Part shown: piece by piece, positions 31,601 through 41,984 of the stretch
Layout: each line of letters begins with the position of its first letter
How positions within the stretch are numbered: the stretch's first letter is position 1
Assembly: GCA_956465555.1 (NCBI GenBank)
Contig: OY101117.1
Coordinates: 2,108,001 to 2,172,000 of the forward strand
Reading direction: 5' to 3'
Length of the DNA: 64,000 nucleotides
From: Nitzschia sp. pyKryTriq1
Taxonomy: Eukaryota > Bacillariophyta > Bacillariophyceae > Bacillariales > Bacillariaceae
Position numbers and translations under genes: made by a program
The notes under the pieces: generated by a model
Told to the model about the DNA's origin: nothing
What the model saw: only the letters and a program-made list of their open reading frames with translations
Databases searched by the model: none

Positions 31601-33256
31601 ATGGTCTCGAGCCATTTCAGAAAGCTACCGGATGATTCTGACACAGAGCCCGCCGTGAAGCCGAAGAGGCCCAGGGAGGCACCTGGAAGACGACCAAAAG
31701 AACGTCAAACTTTCATGGCTCGCTTGAACGAAAATTGTCGCAGCAAATCGAGGGAAAGAAAAGACTTATCAAGCGGTCGAAAGAATGATATGACAATGGA
31801 AGACAAAAACATTCCTCTGTTAGAGGAAAAAGTTCCAACGGCTCGGCGTAGCAGAAGGAGTATCCCTCCCGGAGAGAGAAGAGTCCGAGCACTGGTAGCG
31901 TCGCCACCAAAATCCCCACAAAAAAGGATCTACGATTACACGCCTCCTCCTCCATCTGCTTCCACTGAGAGCTCTCACGGGGAAAGATATGTCGGCGCGA
32001 CTGTAAGTGATGATGCAGCTACCGCCTCGTCTTCTCTGATGTATTTACCGCAAAAGAACCAAACACAGAACCAAACACAGTCACAAGAACAGTCACAAGA
32101 AAAGTCACAAGTCGACGATATATTAAGCCCACCAGTGCTGTCCGCGATGACGTCCCAAAGCGGTAGCTATACCGATGATAGCTACTCTGATGGTGGTGAT
32201 GGTAGCTATACGGAGGGTACTTACGGGACAGATGGAACGGATGGATCGGCTGCCAATTCTACTTTTTCAGATGCAGAAACAGGACTGCTGTCATCAGCAC
32301 TTGGTTTGACAAATGAAGCAGGTGACTTTCAAACACTGGCCGATGCTGGATACACCGACGAGTGGGATGAGGATGAAATAACGGCAAAGTACAAGAGCCA
32401 AAGTACTGAAGAGGGCGGTTGGTCGGTAGATCACTCTTATGTTCCTTTTAGGCAGAACATAGCAGGGCTGAGCATATCAATTTCCGCAATCCAGCTTGCG
32501 ATTATGTTGATTCAACTAACCCTTTGTGGAATGGCATCAATCGAAGTCAACCCAATGATTGGACCTTACCCGGATGCCTTTTCTGAGTGGGGCGGAAAGA
32601 ACGCCTACTTGATGTTGGATGGACACCAATATTTCAGGCTCTTAACTCCGGTATTTCTTCACGTTGGAATCGTTCATTGGCTGTCAAACGCGTTTTGTCA
32701 ATTGCAGATTTGCGCTCTTTTTGAACGTCAATGGGGCAGCAGTGCTTGGTTGATGGCGTATGTTGTTGGTGGAATGGGGGCGGTGGCTACATCCTGTGTG
32801 ATCGACAAAGACCAAATTGGCGTTTCTTCATCAGGCGCTCTTATGGGACTATTTGGAGCCAAAATCGCTCAAATCGTGACTTACAATCTGTTCCAGATAG
32901 AAAAATATGCATATCTGGAAGACGACGTCCGTATGGATCAGCTCGGGGGTGTACTCTGTGGTGCCGCCGGCACCTTCCTTTTCACTTTTCTAACGTACGT
33001 GGACCTCTCTGGACATTTGGGAGGTTGTGCGTTTGGATTCTTGGCAGGTGTGATCTTGTTCTGCAACAGCATCGAATCCAAATGTTTACGGCTCCTTTGG
33101 GCTCTAATTGGCTTTGGAGGCATAATCGGTGGTGCGATCACTCTCAGCTACTTATTATGGGTTGAAACCTATCCCGATGATGAACTGGGTGACGCGTGTC
33201 AATACTTTCGAAGTCTCTACCCGGAGGGATATGACTGCGAATGCCAATGGTCATAG
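31601..33256 (+). CDS. Rhomboid-family intramembrane serine protease with long disordered N-terminus
   Basis: From ATG 31601 the protein has 551 residues; the frame is open upstream to a GTG at 31463 only. Residues ~1-290 are hydrophilic: basic RSRRS-type stretches, a Gln/Asn/Ser run (QNQTQNQTQSQEQSQ) and Gly/Ser/Tyr/Asp repeats. The rhomboid core starts near 300. Seen are the loop and HxxxN motif HVGIVHWLSNAF, the catalytic serine in GVSSSGALMGLFGAK and the catalytic histidine in DLSGHLGGCAFGF, so activity is expected. The pattern fits a PARL-independent, secretory-type (RHBL-like) rhomboid with a large cytosolic head. Substrate unknown. Confidence 0.88.
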   Translation: MVSSHFRKLPDDSDTEPAVKPKRPREAPGRRPKERQTFMARLNENCRSKSRERKDLSSGRKNDMTMEDKNIPLLEEKVPTARRSRRSIPPGERRVRALVASPPKSPQKRIYDYTPPPPSASTESSHGERYVGATVSDDAATASSSLMYLPQKNQTQNQTQSQEQSQEKSQVDDILSPPVLSAMTSQSGSYTDDSYSDGGDGSYTEGTYGTDGTDGSAANSTFSDAETGLLSSALGLTNEAGDFQTLADAGYTDEWDEDEITAKYKSQSTEEGGWSVDHSYVPFRQNIAGLSISISAIQLAIMLIQLTLCGMASIEVNPMIGPYPDAFSEWGGKNAYLMLDGHQYFRLLTPVFLHVGIVHWLSNAFCQLQICALFERQWGSSAWLMAYVVGGMGAVATSCVIDKDQIGVSSSGALMGLFGAKIAQIVTYNLFQIEKYAYLEDDVRMDQLGGVLCGAAGTFLFTFLTYVDLSGHLGGCAFGFLAGVILFCNSIESKCLRLLWALIGFGGIIGGAITLSYLLWVETYPDDELGDACQYFRSLYPEGYDCECQWS

Positions 33257-33467
33257 ACGAATAACGGGATTGAAGGCTAATGGGAAACGGCGTCAACTAG
33301 TATGATGTTGCTCTTTCACATTGTAGTTTCAACGTTCATAAATTTATACCTCATTGTAATCTCCAATCACATGAATCTTACTTGATGTGTAGGTGCCTCT
33401 TCCTAAGTCTATGGGTACACTTTGTGAATGGCACCCAGTCACTATTGAGGGTTGGCACTAACTCCTA

Positions 33468-34316
33468 CTATTGAAATATATACCCACTGACCGCGTGGTT
33501 TTCTGGGGATAACTGGTCGGAAGGACTGCACGATGCAGCATCCGCTGAGGTATCGAAGATCAATTCGGGTTTAGCGTCTTCACCTCCTGCAGCCGCGGCC
33601 ATCAGCAAAGGGATCAAGTGCTCTTCTCTTGGGTGACTTATTCGACCACCAGGTGCTTCATCCCACTTCTTCAATTTTTCAAGATAATTCGATTCTTTGC
33701 CGAGAATTGTATCTTTGAGCCACTCATTAAAGTCCCTGGATCCCTTTAGGGTTTCCTTGCTCGGGTTGAAAAAAGCCTTCATATTATGAAACGAATATCC
33801 CGACCCCATGATTAAAATACCTTCCTCACGGAGTGGAGCCAAGGATTGGCCGATCTGCATGTTCAGCTCTGCATCCAAAGAGTCATGAAGGGATACGCTT
33901 ACGACTGGTATGTCTGCTTCTGGATACATAATCATCAGGGGGACAAACACACCATGGTCGTACCCTCTCTTCTCATCAAGCTGACTTGCCAGGTTGTTAT
34001 CGTTAAGAAGTCTCTGAATTCGTTTGGCTAGATCGGGAGAACCTGGGGCTGGGTAAGAGTACTCATAAGTCTCGGGAGGGAAGCCGTAGTAGTCGTAGTA
34101 CATCTTTGGGTTCGATGCCGAGGTAATCTTGATGGGGTTGCTCTCCCAGTGAGCGCTCATAACGACAATGGCCTTGGGACGCTCCTTTGGTAGGAAATTT
34201 TGGACGACTTCCTTCATACTCTCCACAAGGTCCTGTTGGCGACCAAGAAGGGGCAAGGGCCCGCCGCCGTGATTGATAAACACAGTGGGGAATTTCATGG
34301 TGCACTCTTCTGGCAT
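33468..34316 (-). CDS. Class III extradiol ring-cleavage dioxygenase (DODA/LigB-like)
   Basis: Non-haem iron dioxygenase of the LigB superfamily, nearest in pattern to 4,5-DOPA extradiol dioxygenase-like proteins. The single exon gives 282 residues from ATG 34316 (ATG 34298 is an alternative that starts directly at MKFPTVFINHGGG). The upstream frame begins at GTG. Conserved histidines appear in FINHGGGP, VMSAHWES, GYDHGVFVPL and GSGYSFHNM, and the C-terminal REEHLIPLLMAAAA is typical. In organisms without betalains the physiological substrate is unclear and is probably another catechol. No organelle leader is seen, so it is probably cytosolic. Confidence 0.9.
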   Translation of the reverse strand: MPEECTMKFPTVFINHGGGPLPLLGRQQDLVESMKEVVQNFLPKERPKAIVVMSAHWESNPIKITSASNPKMYYDYYGFPPETYEYSYPAPGSPDLAKRIQRLLNDNNLASQLDEKRGYDHGVFVPLMIMYPEADIPVVSVSLHDSLDAELNMQIGQSLAPLREEGILIMGSGYSFHNMKAFFNPSKETLKGSRDFNEWLKDTILGKESNYLEKLKKWDEAPGGRISHPREEHLIPLLMAAAAGGEDAKPELIFDTSADAASCSPSDQLSPENHAVSGYIFQ

Positions 34317-35423
34317 ATGAAGGTGCAGGACGTACGTACACGTACTGTACACTGTCTGTAGATGGTTCTGAGAATAGAAGGACACTTCGTGCTTAGGCGG
34401 GTGGTTTTATGCTTTCGTTTGGGAGGAGTTGGAAGATCATCTTGTCAACATTCCCGTTTGTTGATGCTTCGAAAGATCGCAAAGAAACAAAATGACGAAA
34501 GACGAAGGACGAAGATGTTCCGGCCGTGTTGTCGCAGAATAGGTACCACGCAGTGCTGTACCTGTACTACTGGTACCTGCGGCTGACGCCCCTTCGAATA
34601 GTCGCGCGCGGAGCTCTCGTCCGCAGGAGGCGTTCCCTCTCGCGTTCGTCTGCCCTCCCATCCTCCCTACTAACTGTCCGTTCTCGTTCGGTAGACTGTT
34701 TGTGTGGCAAATGGCGTGATTTACTAGCCTTTGTCACCCGAGACTCTTGCTACCGGAGGACAAAAGTGACGCCGGACAAAAGTGACGCCAACCGAACCCC
34801 ACCAAAACCTCTCACTGAGCTCCGGTGTCACTTTTGTCCTCCGGTAGCTTGGAGTCGAGATCCCTAGTAGGGTGGGAATCGGGTGGGTTTACAAAACTAT
34901 CTACACTTGTCCGCTTCCGCTTCCGATGGTAGACTCTTTTTACCTCGATGGGTAAAAGAAAAGTTTTATGGCGGTTTTCAATCCGTCTCTCAAGAGGTTT
35001 CCTTCTCGTTTCCTTCTGGTCGATCGAGTCGTCGTCGTTGTCGTCGCTCGTCGTCATCAACATCTTGTGTACCGTAATGTACCTGTACATGACCGTCGTC
35101 AGTCAGTAGTACCGGCACAAGTACCGGTCATACTGTAGTAAGTCGGTCCGCCCGCCGCACGTAGCTGATTAATCCGAGCCAAGGAATCTTCTTTCCCGCC
35201 ATATTTCTCGTCGTCGTAAGACTCAGACTAAATGAACATCTTCATGCACGAGTACAATTTATGATCAAATGGGTCAAAATCGTATCTCACAAAAATCACA
35301 AAAACTCGAGCCAAGCGTTGGAAGTTGGAAGAGTGTTTCCGAAGAAAAAAGGATATCGAGATAGAAGATGTCGGTCGGAGCTTTGACACTGTAACAAATT
35401 GCTTGCTCCAGTACACCAAAACA
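34317..35423. other. Divergent intergenic region
   Basis: Between the dioxygenase and TPR genes. Holds the 98-bp inverted-repeat element (34750-34847), GTAC/TACCGG motifs at 35100-35130 and short unsupported frames. Confidence 0.45.
34750..34847. mobile_element. 98-bp miniature inverted-repeat element
   Basis: 21-bp perfect inverted repeats at 34750-34770 and 34827-34847 begin CTACCGGAGGACAAAAG. CTTG precedes the left end (34746-34749) and follows the right end (34848-34851), a possible 4-bp target duplication. Inside the left part a 16-bp unit GGACAAAAGTGACGCC is directly repeated at 34758-34773 and 34774-34789. No coding capacity. Confidence 0.6.
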
Positions 35424-38058
35424 ATGAGCTTCCTGAGGATTTTCAGCGGGGGCACTGGGGAGATTGAGCAGCGAGGCAAAGGGAGAAAATCGAAATTGAA
35501 TACTTCGAACGACGATGCTCCAACTCCAAGTTCGATCCAATCAGAGGATGTTTCGGAGGATGTCGAGAGCATTCAGTCTGATGCCTTAAGCGATATCAGC
35601 TTCGATGAAGCGAAATGGAAGAAATCCGCAGAATCCCCAATAGACGTGCGAGATGTTGGCATGGCTCGGAATTCCAATGGGAGTCATCCCTACGAGTTTA
35701 AGCTGGGCGGAGCACCCGAAAGGAGTCACTCTCAACTTTTCAAAGCGTTGGATCGAATACTGAGCAGCATTTCCGAGGACACGGACAGCGTGAAAGCAGA
35801 TGACGCATCATCTACAGCTTTTGAACACATGGATCAGCCCAATCGAAGCATGTCTTTCGAGGACGGGCCGGAAAGACAGGTTCACATCGAGAGACCTGAC
35901 ATTGTCCCATTTGGAGATGTCAGAATCCTTGCTCTTGGGCTCGTTGGTCATGGTCACGTGTCCATTCCTGAAACCATTGTCAAGAATAGCTTAGAATTGC
36001 ACTTGGACTTTATTGTGGAGACTGGGCAGCTGGAAACAGAAATGAACAAGAATACCCCGCCAGATATTGCCGAGCCTGAACAAGCAAAGCAGGTTTTGCA
36101 GCAATTGATATTGGAGAGGAGATACGAGGAAGTCATTGCTTTTTATAGAATATCTGAATCATCAAAAAACCACGGACCAGATACCGTGACAACAAGGACC
36201 CTGAACTTCCTGGCTGTTTTGAACGCATTAAGTGGCAACAAGCGAGCATCATTGAAGGCTGCAAAACGATCGCTAAAGATGAGCAGAGAAGAGGCAAATC
36301 GAGAAGAGTCTTCACTGAGCCTTGTCCTTCTTGGGCTTGTATACTTACGGTTTGGAGATCAAGAGAAATCCTTGAAGACATGGCGGGAAGCTCTCCAATT
36401 CGTTATTTCTATCTTTGGCTACGACCACGCTTATGTTGCAAAGCTCATGAACAACCTTGCTGTCTTACACTATTTGCGCGGGGACTTCACCCAGAGCCTT
36501 CAACTTTTCTCCGAATCCATAGAATTGAACCGAAAGATCCTACGCTCATCCGCCGAAGGAACAGACGCGCTCCTTCTCGATATCTCCCTGGCGAAAGGCA
36601 ATGTTGCCATGCTTTTGGCGCGAAGCGGGAAAGCTGAAGCAGCGGGAGCGTTGTTGGAAGAAGTTTTGAGCGTCCAGCAATCTATGACTGCCGAACGAGC
36701 AGAAGGACTTGCAGAGGAGACAAAGTTGACAATAGAAAAACTCACTGATCGTTTTGATACATCTGCGATCTCTGCAGGGGCTTCTTCAAACTTTTTTGGC
36801 TCGAAGGCTGGATTCTCGGATGCTCTCCAGACAAGCGACACCTTCCAATGCATTCAGATTGAAGAATCAAAACCCTCTGTTTTTGGCAACGACAATGGCA
36901 TTCCGATGCGCCGAAGTGGGAACAAATCCCCCCTTCATGCAATTGATGCTTCCGATTATCTGGATGCTATCCTACTTGGGTCTCTTATTAAGGAATACAC
37001 CCCAAAGCAGCGCGTCCGCGCTGCGATTCTGCGTTGGTTTGATAAGACGATACAAGACGAGGAGCGAGATCCACAACTTCCCTTTGTTCCTTATCAAAGT
37101 GCTTTTAGGAAGCGAGCACGAATTCCTATCGATCTTGATACTAATGAAGCCATCGATGCAGAATTACACTTACAAGAAATTACGGAGCAGGCATTGGATC
37201 ATTTGGAGGTAAGCAAAGTCACAACCTCGACGACGCCGACAGATGGATAGACTATACAACACCTCTCACCCTCTATCTACTTCTGGATGATAGCATGACG
37301 AAATTGAAGAAGCTCTCGAATTATTTGAAAGTTCACTGTATTCGCACCGAGAAAAGTATGGTGACGTGCACCACCTGGTCGGAATGGCTTTCCATAATAT
37401 TGGTATGGTGCATCTATACGCCCAAAAATACTCGCAGGCACTAACAGCATTCCAAGAAGCTGTGAGTGTGCGTCGTTCCGCCTTGGGCTCGGATCATCCA
37501 GCCGTTGCAACCTCTCTGATGAAGATTGGAATGATTTTCCTCCTCCAACGAGACCCCGAAGGCGCGAAGGGGGCCTTCAATCCAGCCATGAAGGCGATCA
37601 AGAAGTCGATGGGGTACGACAGCATGCAAATCGCACGAATATTGAATAACATCGGTGTTGCTCAATACGAGACTGGAGCTGACTCGGAGGCCCTCCAATC
37701 TCTCATCGAGGCCCGAGACATCCAAGAAAGGCTTCTCCGCATGGCAAAGTCGGAGGGCGTGGCACTTAAGATCCAGACAAAGACGATTGAACTCGCTTTG
37801 GCCAATACACTCTGCAACATCGGGTTCTTGTACTGCAGGCAGAAGAAGTACACAGAGTCTTACAAGGTTCTACAGGAGGCCAACAGACTCTGGAAAATTC
37901 ACGGAGGTATCTTTAGTCCGGACGTGTACTGTATGGAGGAGAATTTGAAACATGTCTGCGGCATCGTCCAGTCAATTGACAGGAGAGAAGCGGAGAAGGG
38001 AACTACGGCGGGGAGCTTCCTGGACACATTCATTAAAAGGATGAAATGCGTTTCGTAA
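35424..38058 (+). CDS. TPR protein, kinesin-light-chain-like
   Basis: Two exons, 35424-37208 and 37294-38058 (GTAAGC...GATAG), give 849 residues; splicing joins QALDHLE|HDEIEEALELFESS in frame, restoring a TPR helix. The upstream frame begins at TTG, so ATG 35424 is used. The first ~220 residues are Ser/Asp-rich and probably disordered. TPR repeats occur in two blocks: ~260-430 (for example DFTQSLQLFSESIELNRKIL) and ~590-790 (KYSQALTAFQEAVSVRRSAL, DHPAVATSLMKIGMIF), with the 42-residue KLC-type spacing. TPR proteins of this type are numerous in diatoms and act as protein-binding scaffolds. No enzymatic domain is visible. The stop lies 62 bp from the convergent RimP-like gene's stop. Confidence 0.85.
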
Positions 38059-38120
38059 AATATACTTTTCTTACTGACAAACGTCACTGGTGGACGCACT
38101 AATTTCCGCAACCACATACA

Positions 38121-39293
38121 TTATTCCTCGTACTCGAAGCTATCGTATTCTGCTTCGATTTCTTCAAATTCTTCTTGATCGTCGTTTCGTTTCGCGGCTG
38201 GCAATCTCACACATTTGACAAAGTTTTGCGGAATTGTAACCATTCGGCCCTTGACATTGATCAAAATATCCATAGAATTTCGATCAATCAGTTTCCCCCG
38301 CAAGGTGCGGTTCGAATCCCACGGATCTTGGGTTTCCACGGCAACATCGTACCCCCGGTGCTCATCGAATTGTTTTTGTGTCTCCAGGACATCCGGAGCA
38401 CCAGGACTAGTCAATACAATTTCATGTCGATCCAAAACTCGAAGCCTATCTTCCACAGTTTCTAGAGCATCCATGATAGCCCCCGCCACCGTAGAGATGG
38501 CCGACGTGTCCACCACTAGATGATCTTGTTCAACTTGTTTCTCTTCTCTGAGTGTTCGCATTTCCAATTCCTCCGCGTACACATGCGCTTCATGCTCTCT
38601 TGTTTCTTTCGCGACAAAATGAGGAATGTCTTCCGGATCCAAGCCCAAGTCCTCCTCGCCGTCCTCCGCCCTGGCATACATTTTAGATTTGATCTCATCC
38701 GCCAGTTCTGTATCTCTCTGATACACGGGCTCTGTTGCATCCAGGTCTGAGTTGATGGGTTCCGGATTAGGATCATCGGGGTCGTAGTACATGGGGTCTT
38801 CTGGTTCTACAACCTCAATCACTGGCCCCTTTGTTTTGATGAAATCTTTAGGGATCTTCTCCCAGTCAGGATCCAGATGAATTACAAGCTGCGTCAAGTA
38901 CCAGGTGATATCGATAACAGTGCCACCCGCCATTTTCGCTGCCAAATAGATCAAATTCTCGGCCTCTTGTCGCCAGGGGGCATCAATCGGATCTTCGCAG
39001 CCGTCCGTGATGCCTCGTCTCCACGGTTGATGCGGAATCGGATGGTTGTCCGGGTCGTACTTGAGTTCGGGAATATCATCCAGCTTGACAGTTTCCATTT
39101 GATCTTCTTCCATGCTGGTAGTCGGACCCGTGGGGTCGCTCACCCGAGAACGACCGCGCGATTTGGTCGAATACAAGCAAGTGGAAGAAGACGAGCCAGA
39201 CGATGCGGGTGTCTGCGAAGGAAGGACGGAAAAGGCGTCGGCCTTCCATAAAAGGAGGGTCAAAAGCGTCAGACGAGATATGTTAGTCATCAT
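38121..39293 (-). CDS. Plastid RimP-like ribosome maturation protein
   Basis: Single exon, 390 residues. The leader LTLLTLLLWKADAFSVLPS has a hydrophobic core and an AF junction, indicating plastid import across four membranes. The middle is highly acidic, with the run DPMYYDPDDPNPEP. The C-terminal ~150 residues resemble bacterial RimP: a VEDRLRVLDRHEIVLTSPGA segment corresponding to the SSPG motif, then DVAVETQDPWDSNRTLRGKL and MDILINVKGRMVTIPQNF, like the SH3-type C-domain in which RimP binds S12. RimP assists 30S subunit assembly, so a role in plastid 30S maturation is inferred. Similarity is by pattern only; an uncharacterised plastid acidic protein is the alternative. Confidence 0.6.
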   Translation of the reverse strand: MMTNISRLTLLTLLLWKADAFSVLPSQTPASSGSSSSTCLYSTKSRGRSRVSDPTGPTTSMEEDQMETVKLDDIPELKYDPDNHPIPHQPWRRGITDGCEDPIDAPWRQEAENLIYLAAKMAGGTVIDITWYLTQLVIHLDPDWEKIPKDFIKTKGPVIEVVEPEDPMYYDPDDPNPEPINSDLDATEPVYQRDTELADEIKSKMYARAEDGEEDLGLDPEDIPHFVAKETREHEAHVYAEELEMRTLREEKQVEQDHLVVDTSAISTVAGAIMDALETVEDRLRVLDRHEIVLTSPGAPDVLETQKQFDEHRGYDVAVETQDPWDSNRTLRGKLIDRNSMDILINVKGRMVTIPQNFVKCVRLPAAKRNDDQEEFEEIEAEYDSFEYEE

Positions 39294-39724
39294 GTACTGT
39301 CCGTAATAGCAGAATGGGACACTTTACAGTATGGAGAGAGAGGCAATTTTGGTCCTCCATCTTTTTATTCCAAACGGTTGATGGCTGCGAGCTGAGATGA
39401 TGCTGGCCAGGAGTGATGGCTCTCGGATTTTGGGCGAAGAAGATAATTGAGGTTGGTAGAAACACAGACGGCCGAAGGACGTACGCAACCACGAAAACAG
39501 TTCGAACTAGTCAAAGACATTTGAAGGGGAGAGATGGCCGGCTGGCGCGGCGAAAAAGTGCGCAAAAAGCACAAAGCACGAAGCCCTATTACCGGTACTG
39601 AAAGACTCAAAATAGGTCAAAGACTTGGGAACTTCATTCTTCATTTCAGTTCCGGGCTTTCAACTTTTAACCACATTTAACATTTACTTCTTCCATACTC
39701 TCCTACCCTACATACCAACACACA
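39294..39724. other. Divergent promoter region
   Basis: Between the RimP-like and CTP-kinase-like genes. A/C-rich 5'-UTR-like sequence precedes the ATG at 39725. No gene seen. Confidence 0.45.
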
Positions 39725-40408
39725 ATGTTTTCCCGTTCTTCTTTGATGGACCCACACGTATGGGTAAGAGCGGGTAGCCTGGCACTTCTCGTTGTCGCCT
39801 TTCAAGTCATTGTTGCTCGCGTTTCGCTGAAACGAGAAACCAAACGGCGGTTGCAACATGCGCTGACAGGGCATGCTTTGGTGCAGATATCCTATGTATT
39901 GCCTCGAGAGATTGCCCTCGCTCTGCTGGTGTTGGGGGCTGCCGGTATTTATGTCCTACACCAATTTTATCCTTCCAAATTTCAGCAGGCCTTTGGTGCT
40001 CTCTTACGACCCCACGAATCACAGCAATTGCCGGGAGCCTTTTGGTTCTTGGTCGGAACCGCCATTACTGTTATGTTGGTGAAAGACTGGATTGTCATTC
40101 GGTATGCGGTGGAATGCCTCGCTTTAGCGGATCCGATGGCCTCGTGGATTGGATCGACAATGCGATCGCCCAAGATCAATGCCGGCAGCTCGGTTTCGGG
40201 GTGTTTAGCGTGCTTTGCCACAGCAGTGGCCGTAGGAAAAGTTATGCTCGTCAATCCATCGCACTATACTCTTGGCGTTGGGGCACTAGTTTGTACCGTT
40301 GCGGAAGCGTCACCCTATGGAAACGACAACCTCAACATTCCAATCTTGACGGCCCTTGCTGTATACCATTACGGTGGTTACAGCTCCAGTTGGTTCTCTT
40401 TTCTTTGA
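39725..40408 (+). CDS. Dolichol/phytol kinase family (CTP-dependent lipid kinase, Dgk1/VTE5-like)
   Basis: Integral membrane protein of the family that includes dolichol kinase, phytol kinase and yeast CTP-dependent diacylglycerol kinase. The single exon encodes 227 residues with about six hydrophobic helices. Recognisable motifs are KRETKRRLQHALTGHALV (family RKxxH-like start), GAFWFLVGTA, LALADPMASWIGS (the DP-x-AS-x-x-G motif), a GSSVSGCLACF segment and NDNLNIPILTA near the end (DNL/DDN-like). These support CTP-dependent phosphorylation of a lipid alcohol. Which lipid cannot be told. No plastid leader is evident, favouring ER. Confidence 0.82.
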   Translation: MFSRSSLMDPHVWVRAGSLALLVVAFQVIVARVSLKRETKRRLQHALTGHALVQISYVLPREIALALLVLGAAGIYVLHQFYPSKFQQAFGALLRPHESQQLPGAFWFLVGTAITVMLVKDWIVIRYAVECLALADPMASWIGSTMRSPKINAGSSVSGCLACFATAVAVGKVMLVNPSHYTLGVGALVCTVAEASPYGNDNLNIPILTALAVYHYGGYSSSWFSFL

Positions 40409-40641
40409 GCGTTTCATTCAAGGTTTCGTCATGCTCTCAGATATTCCAGCTTGAAAAATCTATGGATATATGAATATGAAGACTCAATTGGAGACTACTA
40501 TACTCGTATGCTGATAGAAGTCTTTTCAGGATCTGAAAGCCAAACGAGTTTCAGAGAGGCTAGGGATCACGAGAATGTTCTACAACACACCCAAGCGAAA
40601 GACGGGTACAGTACAGTATAGCTACTATCTGGTTTCTCTGA

Positions 40642-41558
40642 TCAAGCCTTTTTGTCACCACGCAAGAAACTTCCCTTCCCATCGGGCTTGTCAACACGCA
40701 CAAGTTTGACGTTGAATAACATTGTGCGATCAACGCGAGGGTTGTCCAGAACAAAATTCAAAGCCCTCATCCCGGAAAACGTTGTAGGTTTGGGCCCCAC
40801 CCGATCGTGGCTGCTATCATCAGCGGGATATCCAAGTTCTCCGTACGGTACAATAACCTGTCGAATGCCTCCTGGTTTCATGCTGGTAAAGGCGCAGTCC
40901 AAACCTTTGACAATCGTGCCAGATCCCAACACTGTACGAGAATTGTCGATATCTTTGTCAAACGCTCCTCCTTTTGGTCCACTATAAATTAAAGAATAAA
41001 TAGGTCACAAGGAAACGGCCAAGAATGTCAGTATGGTTGTCAATTGGAATCCATTGCAACTTGTAGCGAAATGACACTTTGTTGTTCGTTTCGCCACACA
41101 TACCCTTTCGCTTCAAATGGTCTGCCAAAGTAGCCAATGGTATAGCCAGACCATTCATAGACAACTCGATCCCCAGTCTTAGGAGACTCTCCGCTTCCCA
41201 CCTTGACGTCTTTGTAGGACCAGCCTTCGTCGGTTTGCGTAAAATCGGGATATTCCTGGACAAATTTGGGAGCATACATACTTTCCTCTGCACCTGCGAC
41301 AGATGGAAGACCCAGACTGGCGGCGGCAGCAGCAGTGCCAAATGCCAGACGAGCAAGAGTTGCCCGACGTTCATTATTCCCCACAACTTCGTCAGCAGAC
41401 GCGGACTCGTCGTCGTCATAGAGATTCTTTGCTGGTAAGACGGTGGGCCGATACCGTCCCATCAAACTCGCCGCCGATGGCGGTAAAAAGGCTTGGACAT
41501 GCTGCTGTGCCCCCAAGAACAGAAGCGAGGAAGATAAATAGGCTGAGAAAGACCTCAT
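40642..41558 (-). CDS. Thylakoid-lumen FKBP-type peptidyl-prolyl isomerase
   Basis: Two exons, 41558-41104 and 40981-40642 (GTATGT...TATAG), give 264 residues, reading RPFEAKG|GPKGGAFDKD. The leader has a signal peptide ending VQAFLPP (AF junction) and a second targeting domain ERRATLARLAFGT...SVAGA, a twin-arginine-like lumen signal cleaved after AGA. The FKBP domain has VGSGESPKTGDRVVYEWSGY, TVLGSGTIVKGLDCAFTSMKPGG and IVPYGELGY, with conserved aromatic residues; the family Tyr and Asp that line the pocket are partly substituted, as in many lumenal FKBPs. Divergent from a second lumenal FKBP-like gene. The start uses MRSFSAYL; an ATG 18 nt upstream is also possible. Confidence 0.9.
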
Positions 41559-41984
41559 AGTCTTGAATGTAAACAAGGGAAATGGGGTTGTGTAACTGTG
41601 CCCTTTTACTGTTTCAGCTGATTAGCGCAAGTGACATCATCTCCATCATCTCTCATCATCACTCTGCTCATCATCATCGTCTAATCTTCAAAATCCTAAA
41701 AAACTGACGTACATCTATGATGCCGGCATCGATTCGTCCGATTAAAGGTGATGGTTCCCGCCGATAGAGCCGTGACGTCAGTCATCAGAAGATGATGCGA
41801 TGATGTTGTTGCGTTGCGTTGTTGTCAAAAAGTATCCACATCCTGCAGTGTAGCAGTGACGAGTGACGAGTGACGACGATGGTGATGATTCTTCGATGAT
41901 GCATTCATCGCCGTGCCTGCAGCTCACAACTCACACTGTATGCAGAGGGCTGTGTTCGTATATACCAGTACCCTTGATCTGAAA
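41559..41984. other. Shared promoter of the two lumenal FKBP genes
   Basis: Divergent spacer of about 425 bp between two ATGs. ATC/ATG-rich, with a perfect CRE palindrome and repeated GTGACGA/GAGTGACGA motifs around 41855-41880. Confidence 0.5.
41773..41780. promoter_or_regulatory. CRE palindrome TGACGTCA
   Basis: Perfect bZIP/CRE site lying roughly midway between the divergent FKBP genes. In a marine diatom, TGACGT/ACGTCA half-sites in a carbonic-anhydrase promoter are known CO2/cAMP-responsive elements; use here is inferred. Confidence 0.5.

Noticed and set aside
38305-38325. GGTTCGAATCC, resembling a tRNA T-arm
   Set aside because: It lies inside the RimP-like coding exon and no acceptor stem or anticodon arm could be found around it.
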